From Lotus japonicus (lineage: Eukaryota > Streptophyta > Magnoliopsida > Fabales > Fabaceae): a stretch of DNA of 64,000 nucleotides. Shown in pieces: positions 31,440-41,875 of the stretch. A program made the translations under genes and the position numbers. Numbering within the stretch: the first letter of the stretch is position 1; each line of letters starts with the position of its first letter. The notes under the pieces were generated by a model that saw only the letters and a list, made by a program, of their open reading frames with translations, was not told the DNA's origin and did not search any database. Location: assembly GCF_012489685.1 (NCBI RefSeq), contig NC_080045.1, positions 6,639,001 through 6,703,000 of the forward strand, written 5' to 3'.

Positions 31440-31564
31440 TAACAAGTTAACTTCAACCATTTTACCGTCCACTCCGATGTAGACGCTAACACGTTTACAA
31501 TGTCACTTTTTAGGTGATTAGCGTTGGTTTTTGGACGATGCTAATGAGCATTTTTTTAGTAGTG
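31440..31564. mobile_element. Right end of a CACTA-type DNA transposon (fragment)
   Basis: The sequence ends 'gcatttttttagtagtg', the inverse of a CACTAC terminus. It is preceded by 'aggtgattagcgttggtttt' and 'ggacgatgctaa', the sub-terminal kind of repeat found in CACTA elements. I could not find the opposite CACTA end, so the left boundary is arbitrary. Confidence 0.45.
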
Positions 31565-31886
31565 GTCAAGTTTAACCTTGTTTTGGAATCACCCAAATTT
31601 GAGTTATTTAAGGAGAGTTACGTCTAAGTCCTAGTAAGGTACCCTTTGGTAATTTGATTATTTTATCAATTAAGATTGAGATCGTACAATGTATTTAGCT
31701 TCCTATCGTAAACAAGACTGAGCAACAATTTTCAATAAAAATATGTAAAATTCATGTTTTCTTAGCCAAAACCATATCTCGCTCTACACACCTGAAAATT
31801 GAGTGATTCCAAATAAAGAAGGCGTCCTGAAACACAAGCTCTTCTTAGGGATCATCGAAAAAGGCCAAGTACAAAACAAAATACAT

Positions 31887-31892
<6 letters not shown>

Positions 31893-31917
<25 letters not shown>
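31893..31917. repeat. (AT)n microsatellite
   Basis: About 12 uninterrupted AT dinucleotides. Confidence 0.85.
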
Positions 31918-34719
31918 ATGAATATGTGACTGGTTAAGGAAAGAGGAATACACCACGACCAGAGATCGATAAGCCAGAGAACATCACAATATGAGCACCA
32001 TTGATTTAAGAAGTTCAAAGAAGAACCTAAGATCGAGTTAATTTTAATAAGAAAAAAATGATCAATCTTTAAAATTTTCCTTCTAAGTTACATTGTTCCT
32101 ATTTATGAGCTAACAATAATTGCAACTATTGAGATCATGTTTTGTTAAAATCATGGTAAATTAATTCCTAGAAAGACTGAACATAAAAAATACTCAAAAC
32201 ATTAATTATTTACTATGTAATTTTATATTATGACGTGATGAAAAACTATTTGATGTTTTTGTAAAAGTAACTTACAATGAGAGTGCACACAAATTAAATT
32301 TGAAGTTATTTGTAATACAAATATGATAATATATTTTAAATACCAATGTCAACGTAAACTAAAATTTGAGAGACGAAAGTCTTCGAAACACATGTTCCGT
32401 TTAATTTTACCCTCTCATACTTTTCTTGCCATTTACTTCTCTAAAAAATTCATTTTGGCACATCGTGGGTACAATTTCATATCAAATATCATTATTCAAA
32501 TTTTAATTCGAGTATGAATGTCATTTGTATTAAGAGATATATTAGATTATGTAAAAGTAATATCTTTCGATGTTAAATACTTTTTAAAGAAAAATGATAT
32601 ATAGATATAGGTACAATCTTGAAAAAGATTAGAAAGTACAAAGGCCGGTGTAGATTGAAAAAAATCACCAACCTATATTTTTTTCCTCTTAACCAAACCA
32701 ACAACATTTAAAATCGCCCCTTCCCTTCACCTCTCCTCTCTGATGATGCTCATATGTTGAGATATAGGGTTTGGGTGCACGCTATTTTGAAGTCTCCACT
32801 TCCTCTTACTATCAAACCCAACATACACGCGCATTTATCTCTCCCATTTACTTCAATTAAAGTGCACACCACGCACCGACTTATAAGATTTTTTCCATCT
32901 TCATATTCATCACTACCAATATCACAAAGATTAGCACATTCTATATTGTCATTCACCCTATCCTCTTCCTCATATGGTTCATTCAATATGACACCTTCCT
33001 CAAATCATTACCCTTCCTTTACACCCCCACACTCAACGTTCCACATACTTGAACCTCACAGCTACTAGGTAGTGCACAATTTTCCATTTCCATTATATAA
33101 CGGTTTAAGATTAAATGTTTTAGACAATTCTCAACTTTGACTCTTAGCATATTATCAGCTTCTCCTTCTAGCTTTGGCTCTTAGCATAATCCATAACATC
33201 AAAAAAAACCATCTATTAATGTCTGGGCATCACTAAGAATTCATAATGCCTTCGTGAGTTCTGAAAGTTGTCTTGTGTATATCATCGTCCTTCACACGAA
33301 TTTGATGATAATTGAGTATTCCAACTTATAATAATACCAATACAATTTGAACATTAAGTGTCATTCAACCACAACACAAATGTTGGATCCTATCAACAAA
33401 AAGACTTTTCGAAAACCACTCAAATCATTAAAAATAAAATGGTGCCCATACCCTATCTTCATTACAAGTTTCACAAAATTTAATATTAATTTGTACCTAC
33501 CTTAAATGAGTGCAAATAAATAACTAATTAAACCCTTGTTATAAATGCAAATGTTAACTTGATATGGAGAGTGTAACTTAACCCCCAACTTTCCAAAACA
33601 CTACATAGAATTAAAATTGACATATACGACACATTGTCATTAGTTAATTATACGTGGAATACAGTGACATGTAACACTTTCACTCACCTTAATGTTTTAG
33701 CTAATAGAGTGAACCTCGAGGGCTAGAATCATATTATTTCCAAAATACATAGATACGACCAAAAAGTGATTATGCATATGTTTGGGAACATATTACAAGG
33801 AACGTAGCTAAAGCGAATGCAGAGATCTCCTTTCATGTTTGAAGCCTTGAAATGTGTGATTACGAATTCTAATGTAATGCAAACATGAATTTACCATATT
33901 TCTCTTAATATCTATTAAGTAGATGAAATCTTGTAAATATTTAGGGAGACTCAATATTTTAGTCACATTATGATGTGAAAAGAAATAATCTAATAGAGCA
34001 AAATACACTCTTAATTAATTTTTTAAATAATTTTTACTCCAAATATTATACTATAAACTATATTTGTAACCAAAAAGTGGCAACTCCTCTAGGTGGTAGT
34101 TGTCTGGTTTCACTTTACTACTTTTTCATATTATTCATAAGCTGATGATGCCATATATTATATTATGCATATATTTATGAATTTTTAAATAATAATGTGT
34201 CTCATAAATATTTTGAATTTCAAATTATTATTTTTCCTCATCAATATTTTAAAATGCAAACATGATTAATCCTAACATTATGGTAAAAAATTGATATAGG
34301 TAAAAAATAATTTATCTCAGTCTTTTTATTAAAGAAATGTAATAAATTGTGTCCCAATTTTTTGTCATTATAATTATAAACTTTCCTAACAACATTCAAT
34401 CTCATTTATGAATAAAGACCAAGTCAAATTTAAATTTGGTAACAATTATTGTATATTTATAAACCCAATAATGATGCCAAATAATAGAGGAAATAAAATT
34501 CAAATTTCTCTTCAACACTAGTGTAATGTCTTTAACAATAACGTAATTCATTATTCCTTATAATTATACTTTCAATTCCTTATAATTAGACTATTTTGAA
34601 GATTCAAAACTAAAGTCCACGATTTGAGATTATAAATAACCAAGTAATTAGGTTATACATCCAACAATTGTTTTGCACCTGATTATATTCTGTATTGTCC
34701 TTTATTTCTTTATTTTTTG
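31918..34719. other. AT-rich gene-free sequence
   Basis: Nothing recognised. Open frames at 32750-33068 (both strands) and 33808-34008 are short, unlike any family I know and without gene context. Confidence 0.5.
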
Positions 34720-35005
34720 AAAACCTAATATTATGGAGGATACCACCTAGAGAAGTTGCCACTTTTTAGTTCTTGTTGTTGTTTTTTCGACTTTAAATGG
34801 GGCTTTTCCTGGTTGTCTAAACGTAGGGGTTTTGGTTTGACTTTAAAGTTTTCTTATGGGGTTTTTTAGAGGTCTTTGGGAGGATTTTGCTGTAGTGGCT
34901 GAGCTTTTGCCAGTTTTTCGTTGGCTAGGTTACTGTACTCATGTTGAGAGGGGTTCTTTCTCAACTTTATATATTAATATATATCTTTCATTTTTGAAAA
35001 AAAAA
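34720..35005 (+). mobile_element. LINE 3'-UTR with poly-A (same family as 8.2-8.7 kb)
   Basis: Contains 'gggaggattttgctgtagtg', 'tggctaggttactgtactca' and 'tgttgagaggggttctttct', in the same order as at 8640-8735. It ends 'ttcatttttg' plus a run of A at about 34997-35005. No coding part remains. The left boundary is approximate. Confidence 0.6.
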
Positions 35006-35473
35006 GATTTACACACTTCATATTCCAGCCCATGCATGGAACGAGTTTAATACTAGTAATAATATAAGAAGAAACCATAAAAGGGTGATTCTAAACCTCA
35101 AGGAGTTGGTTTAGTGGACCATGGTGCTTTAATTCGACACCATTTTCTCACTCTAAATTTTTTATTCAAAAAGTAATTATTTAAACAATGAACAATAGAC
35201 TATGATCTCGTTTAATTCACCGTTAGAAATTAAAAAAAACAAGAAATTAATACAATTCAAAATACTTTTTTACTAAAATAATATTTTCCACTTTTCATAT
35301 TTTTTAACTATAAATCTAAAACACTCTTAAACCGATGTAGATATTACTAACTTTTTTCTAGTTTCAACTTGTCTTTATTATTTTTAAAAGGAAATACATT
35401 GTTTTGTCTTGTAGTTGACTTGCTGAGTCCCCCAGCTTTAGATGACACGGTACTGTAGCAGTGGCACCAACTT

Positions 35474-35480
35474 TATATAA
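35474..35480 (+). promoter_or_regulatory. TATA box of the MYB gene
   Basis: TATATAA within 'ctttatataacagg', 82 bases before the ATG at 35562, a suitable spacing for a short 5' leader. No other TATA box competes nearby. Confidence 0.5.
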
Positions 35481-35561
35481 CAGGTTCACAATCACGAACG
35501 GTGCTTCAATTCAAGGTCATTCATTGTTTTCTCTATTCAGTTCGAGTACTCGAGAGTGGCC

Positions 35562-37287
35562 ATGGGAAGATCTCCTTGTTGTGATAAAGATAATGTTAAG
35601 AGAGGGCCATGGTCTCCAGAAGAAGATGCAATTCTCAAGAGTTATGTTGAGACTCATGGCACTGTTGGAAATTGGATTGCATTGCCAAGAAAAGCTGGTC
35701 CGTTTCTCTCTTCCCATTGTATATATGTAATTGCATATATAAATTTGAATTTCTATACCCATTTTCATTAACCAATTTGTTGATCCTCACTCCTGATTTT
35801 TCTTCTAGTTGAAGGGCATGAAAATGATGAGATGAAAAAATTTCTTGAGAAGGGAAAATGATGAATCTTTTCCTCTTTTTTTTTTTTGATTTTCCTCGTA
35901 CAACGTCATCTCCTCTAAACATTTTATTATTTATTTTGTTTCACTTAAATTTGGGCTTTGGTGTTGTTTATACATAATTTTTTCTGCATTGAAAGTCTTA
36001 TCTGATCTCACTAGTTGAGGTCGACTATAGATCACGATTTTTCTCAGTCGGAAGGCCTAACACAATCTTTCTATTTTATCCGTACTTTTTTTCCTGATTA
36101 CCCATTATACATAAACATTTTACTTCCGGAAATTAAAATTCACTCAACTATACATGAAGGAAGCTCATTTGTGCTTGTTTGTTAGCTAATCTCACATTTT
36201 ACCATTTTAATTTATTCAAAGAAAATTGTGTGTTTAGCTAACATGAAATCATGAACTATTTGCTTTTGCTCTTAATTTTTCTTTCTCTTTTTTAATTGAA
36301 GTTTCACGTTATAAATGATATACATTATATGAAGGCCTTAGGCGGTGTGGGAAGAGTTGTCGTCTAAGGTGGCTCAATTATCTCAGGCCAGACATCAAAC
36401 ATGGAGGCTTCACTGAAGAAGAGGACAACATCATTTGTACCCTCTATGCTCAAATAGGAAGCAGGCAAGTATCTCCAAATCGTTGCGTTTGGATCATATT
36501 TTCTTTACTTAGCATCAATTATGACACCCCATAAGCTACAAATCACATAAAATTATACCAATGATTGAATTTAATTTTAGAATCAATTGTAGAAGAATTT
36601 TATAACATGTACATAGTGTTATAAGTTTATGCACAATTCTTGTATCAGAAGTTTGGACTAATAATTGTATTCTTATGAAATAATTTTGTGTTCTTGTCTA
36701 GATGGTCTGTAATAGCTTCTAATCTTTCTGGGAGAACAGACAATGATGTGAAAAACCATTGGAACACAAAACTAAAGAAGAAGATCCTTGCAGGAGAAAT
36801 TAACCTCAAAGCACTGAAAGAAAATGACACCTTTCTTCCATCAACAACTCCATCACTGATTCAAGATGTCATGCCTCAAAATTTAGATTACCCTGCTTCA
36901 CAAATTCAAAATCCTCCACTGCCTTCAGTGCTTCAAATAGATAACAACAATGGTTATGCTAGTTCTGGATTCAACATGATTCATGAACAAAACATGGGTT
37001 CTGATCTCATGGATGTTGTCTCAAACATTGGTTCAAGTTCAGGGAACTACAATCCCATGGTGTCTTTTTTATCTCAAGAAGGTCCAAGCAACATTTCAGA
37101 TTCTTCTACCAACAAGTGTCTGTCTCTGCCACCAGAACATGACGGTGATGTGGGAATGATGGATTTTGGCTTTGAATTTCCTTATGATCCTACAAACTAC
37201 CATGGTAGAGTTGGTGAATTCACACCAAGTAATTACTACTATTCTGAGTGGGCTGATTTGAGCAATGATGACATTAAGCCACATTGA
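35562..37287 (+). CDS. R2R3-MYB transcription factor
   Basis: Nuclear DNA-binding regulator. Exons: 35562-35697, 36335-36464 (130 bases, the classic MYB second exon) and 36702-37287, giving about 283 aa. It begins MGRSPCCDK, as plant R2R3-MYBs do. R2 spans about 14-63 ('[16 protein letters not shown]', '[11 protein letters not shown]', '[11 protein letters not shown]'). R3 spans about 65-115 ('[18 protein letters not shown]', '[18 protein letters not shown]', '[12 protein letters not shown]'), with the usual Phe in place of the first R3 tryptophan. The C-terminal 165 residues are Asn/Ser-rich and end acidic and aromatic, compatible with an activation region. The second intron uses a GC donor (AG|gcaagt), needed to restore Arg-Trp in R3. 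The DNA-binding part most resembles the RAX/MYB36/68/84 kind (subgroup 14), but the 'KNHWNTKL' variant leaves the subgroup uncertain. Confidence 0.93.
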
Positions 37288-38574
37288 CTGAATCAAAATG
37301 TTGTCTAGTTCTAGTAAGACATGAACCATCAAATTCTGTAAAAGTAAAACTGCATATGGGAATTAAGGAAAAGGGACATGTGAAGGGGAGAGCAATAGCT
37401 TATATATTTCTAGTTTGTTTAGTGTAATTTAGTGCTTGTGTGTCATGTTCATAGATAAGAGCTACATAGTTTAGGTCGAAGCTTGAATTATAAAAAAAAT
37501 AAAGATTATGGCAATGTGCCCTTTGTCTTTGTTTTCACTCTTTCATGCTCTCTCTGATTTAAAAATTTGCGCTGTTGTTTGCTCATTAATCACTAAAATA
37601 CAAAATTTAGGTTTATAGTTATTTTTCATTACATTTTATTACAAGGATGAAAGTAGAATTTTCTTGGAAAGTAAGACGAAAATGTATCACATTAAATGAA
37701 GTTAACAATCATCAATTAAAAAAGCTGTTTAAAAAATTTAACAGAAACAAAAATAATAATTTATCATTTCTATACTTGTAAGGGATTTAAGATTTCAGTT
37801 GACGAGAACATAATTTATTAAAATAAACCTATATTCTGCTTTAGTTTACCACACTTTCTAGCTATAATAAGACACGTTTTTTCCCATGATGAATAGAAGT
37901 AACAAGCTATTTACTTAACTTCAAAGAAAACACATTGGGGTTTTTGGATGTTTCTTTTCTCTTCCGCATTCTCTGCATTTGGAAGTTCTAAGTTACCAAT
38001 ATATATATTTTTCTTTCCTTATAATTGCCTAATGAGACGAAAGAAGTAACCAAATCAACATGAATGTTTCTGACTCAAACATGACTGTCTTTTCTAGATA
38101 AAACATGCCTTTAAAAATGGTAATGTTTAAAAGACATTAGAAAGTCACGACATTCACTCGACATACTAGGATTGTAGCGGCTACAAAGTATTTTAAAAAA
38201 CCGTGGCCACTCTTGAAAGCTACAGTAACCACCACATAATTTTATTGGCGGTTTTCGATTGTCACGCCGCTTAACGTGTATGTCAAAAGTACGTTGCACA
38301 ACACGACGGTCTATATATAAAGTATCATTTTATAAAAATAGTGTTGATTAATCGTGACTTTATAATCAAGTTAATTAGCAATCGAAAAATTAAAGTTAAA
38401 AAAATCCTTTTTGAAAACTTTCAACATACCTTTTCTGGTAGAAATAAAAAAAGGGGCGGTAAAAATGCAGAAAGAATTATCCTAGTTCACTCTTATCTAG
38501 GGCTACCTTCGGTCTTTGATAACAACCAAATTTTTCACTCACCAAAAAATATTCTTTGAGACTTCAATTTTTAC
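37288..38574. other. 3' flank of the MYB gene and intergenic sequence
   Basis: The first 220 bases are the likely 3' UTR. The rest is AT-rich without a recognisable gene. Short open frames at 38111-38299 and 38341-38559 are not supported. Confidence 0.5.
37498..37503 (+). promoter_or_regulatory. Candidate polyadenylation signal of the MYB gene
   Basis: AATAAA 211 bases after the stop codon, followed within 30 bases by 'gtgccctttgtctttg', a GT-rich stretch. Plant polyadenylation signals are loose, so this is only a candidate. Confidence 0.4.
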
Positions 38575-38640
38575 AGGTATTCTTTTACTACAAGTCTCTT
38601 CAGGCTCACTTACAAGTATTATTTTTCAATTTACCTTTCT
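38575..38640. repeat. Short array related to the 36-bp minisatellite
   Basis: 'ggtattcttttactacaagt', then 'ctcttcaggctcacttacaa', then 'gtattatttttcaattta' follow the unit pattern of the array at 30679-30895. About one and a half to two units remain. Confidence 0.55.
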
Positions 38641-38999
38641 AGGAAATCACACTTTTATAAGAAATGATTTTATCTGTGACTACTCGTACAAGAGTTTATT
38701 TGCAGACAGCTCAGGATCACTCTTTTTACACGAATGCTTGAAATAAAACAATCAAACTCGATCTAATATTAAAATTTTGACATAATGAATAAAGAATAAA
38801 TATTATTTTGTGTTCAAAACGTTTGTTCATCTCTTTGTCGTTCTTCTTTCATGGAGCTCTTATATATAGTACATATATCATAAATGAAATTAGATTGTGG
38901 CTCAAAGAAACAATGTAGCATTTAATGCTTTATAACTTTGTACTCAAATTTTGATAAAGACAATCTTATATGAAATATTTTTCTATATTATACACTGTT

Positions 39000-39290
39000 T
39001 TTTTTTAGAGAAAAAGAGATATTATTCATTAACAATCAAAAGAGTAAACAACTCATAAAGAGGGGAACAACCACCAACCCAACCAAGGACCAAAAACAAC
39101 CACCCAAAAGAAAAAAGCGCAGCCAAACTAACACCTAAAAGGAATTTTTTCTTTAATAACTTCAGCCAACCCTCGAATGTCATCTTCATCGCTACTAGGG
39201 AAGGACATGCCTGCAAACTGAGCAAGACACCAAGCCTTCTTTGCTCGCGTGAAATAAGGGCCTGATGGAGAAGGAGGACTAGGCGACACT
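39000..39290 (-). mobile_element. LINE-derived 3' fragment with gag-like tail and poly-A
   Basis: On the minus strand an open stretch encodes 'SGPYFTRAKKAWCLAQF' and 'DDIRGLAEVIKEK', then stops. It is followed by a T/G-rich 3' UTR and poly-A (T run at 39000-39008 on the plus strand). The 'TRAKK.W' motif is shared with the remnant at 62830-63400. The fragment is flanked by near-copies of 'ttatatgaaatntttttcta' at about 38967-38992 and 39291-39317, which look like a long target duplication. Confidence 0.6.
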
Positions 39291-39299
39291 ATTATATGA

Positions 39300-39720
39300 A
39301 ATGTTTTTCTATATTATGAGTATTGTTTGTTATATGTGTAGATTGAATCTTCTAGAGAAATGATACTCAAAGGCAAGTTCAATGTTTTATAGGCAGAAAA
39401 TTACAGACAAAGGAGACTGTCGATATTTTTTCGACGTCTGAGACAATTGGTAGGTTACCGATAGTTGTTTTGTCAATAAGTTACCTACAATCAATGTCAT
39501 CGGTAGCTTAACTAGATTGAACGGATAAAAAAATATGGTAGGGATGAAAGTTCTTCGTCGATGGAAAGAACATCAACTCTTAAGTCCTTACACCATTCGT
39601 GACAACATCTCAATCTCCAATTGCCTAGGTTTTGTTTTTTTCTTTTGTATTATGCATGTTGTTTGTTATATGTGTAGATTGAATCTTCTAGGGAAATGAT
39701 ACTCAAAGACAAGGTCAACA
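39300..39720. repeat. Direct repeat and CACTA-like fragment
   Basis: 'gtttgttatatgtgtagatt' followed by 'gaatcttctag' and 'gaaatgatactcaaag' occurs at about 39327-39374 and again at about 39660-39707. Between the copies, 39405-39640 is similar to 40680-40920 ('tttttcgacg', 'gacaattggta', 'tcaatgtcatcggta', 'cattcgtgacaa'). Confidence 0.6.
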
Positions 39721-40567
39721 TTTTGTAGGAATAAGTTAATATTTTAAGCCAACTTCTCGAGTCATAAAGCACAAAATAACCTTATAAGGTGGATGCTAGA
39801 GGTATCAAATGGGTCGGGTTGCACCAAGGCAACACATTTTGGGCCTGATTAAGTTGGACCAAAATTGATATATGCTATGGATTTCGCAGCCCCTCCATGA
39901 GTTTTGGCCTAAATAAGTTGACTCATGGGCCATTTTACTTAATTTTTGGGCCAGCGAGCTGGTCCACTCCGTCATGGGCCATCAACTCATACTTTTAGTT
40001 AGAGAATTTTGGGTAAGTATGAATTGTTTGTTGTACATCTTGTACTAGAAAACTTGTTAAATATTCTCTTAGCTGAGATTTTAATGCTATTATCATTTGT
40101 TGAGTTATTTTTTTTTTCGAAAGATAAATCTTCATTCAAAAGGAAGAATGTTGAGAATATCTTTCTCAAGTAGGCTTGTAATTAAGTACATCACAAATTC
40201 TCAATAAACACCCAAAGGGAGACAACCCTAAATCCATATACGTGTTTAAATTTGAAGAATTTATTCTTCATTATTTTTTGAAAAAACTTAGTGTTTTAGT
40301 TTGAAGAAGCGAAATCACTACTTGTGTAGCCTGAAAATGCAAGTAGAATACTTGTTGCTTCTTTGTGAAAGATGTTGGAAAATACCCAAATATTTTTTGG
40401 GGACTAGAGGTATCCCTAGTGGTTGGCTAAACCAATATAAAAATTCTAATGTGTTTTTGGGTCAGAATCCAGTTTTCCAAAATACTGACATTTTGTGGTT
40501 CAATCTTCTAATCATTCATTCCTTCTGTCTAAATCCACAAAACGTACATTATAGAACTTATCATTTA
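39721..40567. other. Intergenic sequence, nothing recognised
   Basis: AT-rich. The plus-strand open frame at 40301-40621 has no recognisable domain. Confidence 0.45.
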
Positions 40568-40930
40568 CACTATAAGAAAAGCGCTTATGACATACAACTT
40601 TTTTCTGTTGAGAATCACTAAAAGTCGTTGGTAACATAATTTTACTGAGGGCCAAAAATATGTTGGCATATGCGTCAGAAAATTACCAATGGAGGATACT
40701 ACCAATAATTTTTCGACGCCGAAGACAATTGGTAAGTTACCAACGGCTTTTTCCGTCGGTAAGTTACCAAAGTCAATGTCATCGGTAACTTCATAAGATT
40801 GAACAAAAAAAACTGTCTTTTCTAGGGATGAATGTGCTTCGTCGATGCAAAGAACTTCAACCCTTAATTCTTTCTACCATTCGTGACAATATCACAATCT
40901 CCAATTGCGTAAGTTCGGTTTTCATATCTA
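40568..40930 (+). mobile_element. Left end of a CACTA-like element
   Basis: Starts 'cactataagaaaagcgctta', a CACTA-type terminus. Sub-terminal repeats follow: 'aattggtaagttaccaacgg' and 'gtcggtaagttaccaaag'. The inner part is duplicated in diverged form at 39405-39640. No transposase and no matching right end are visible. Confidence 0.5.
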
Positions 40931-41089
40931 TGTTCTCATTGCACCACAAAACAACTAGTGTTTGTTAACAAGATAGTTATAAAATGGTCAAAATTACTTA
41001 ATATATTACAAATTGAATTTTGAAGACCTACAAAATTATCATTCATATCAAGGTCTTTCAAGAATCTACTTGCATCATATTTTGTGTTG

Positions 41090-41420
41090 ATATGATTTTG
41101 TTTGGCGGTGGAAGTTGGGTCGTTTCAGCCTTTCAGGCGACAAACGTTATGCATCCTCAACAATTTGCAGTTTTAGGCTTGGGTTTTTTTTTTTCTTTTG
41201 CTATGTTTTTGTTTGGTGGTGGCAGCTAGGTCGTTGATGCATTGGTCGTTATCCAGTCTCCTTGATTTGCAGCTTTTGCCCTTTTAATGGGGAAATTTTA
41301 GGTTCATTTGGAGCTTTTGATTTGGATGGAGACTGCCTATTGTGGTTGTGTTCTTTGATGAGAGAACTTGTTTTTTCGTTACATTTATAATTCAATAAGT
41401 CTTTTGTTTTCGAAAAAAAA
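41090..41420 (+). mobile_element. LINE-like 3' UTR ending in poly-A
   Basis: T/G-rich sequence with 'tttgtttggcggtggaagtt' and its partial repeat 'tttgtttggtggtggcagct', ending 'gtcttttgttttcg' plus a run of 9 A at about 41414. It has no coding content. Style and polarity match the other LINE tails in this window. Confidence 0.45.
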
Positions 41421-41875
41421 AATCATCATTTGATTAATGATGAAAAATGTCTCATTAATCAAATAACAATTTTATGATTGTTTGTGAATGAAGAACATAA
41501 TATGACACTCAGGCTAATGAGGATCGCAATATTGTCCTAAAAGACGTAAAAAATTAAAAATTATAGTTTCTCCCACCAACGAAATACATCAACCCTAACA
41601 AATAGAGTCATTTTCGATAGATCCATCCATCGGGTACCCACAAAAATTACTCATCATGCGCGGGACGATAAGAAAAGAAAATATAAATTGTTTAAAAAAA
41701 AATAGCCAGACACCAAAAAGAGAAAATAAATAAAAAAATAAATAATTGACGAGAGTATTAGATCTCAATCACAAAACGTTGGTCACTACTGGAAAAACAA
41801 ACCAAATCCTCTATAGAATTTGGTTCTTCTTCACCTTTCTCTTCAGATCAGATCTTCAACGCTCTCTCACCCGCC

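Noticed and set aside
32750..33068. Overlapping plus and minus open frames near 32.8-33.0 kb
   Set aside because: Mirror frames of one another in AT-rich sequence with no family resemblance.
31564..40568. A single 9-kb CACTA element joining the two CACTA-type ends
   Set aside because: The ends point away from each other (a right end at 31564 and a left end at 40568), so they cannot bound one element.
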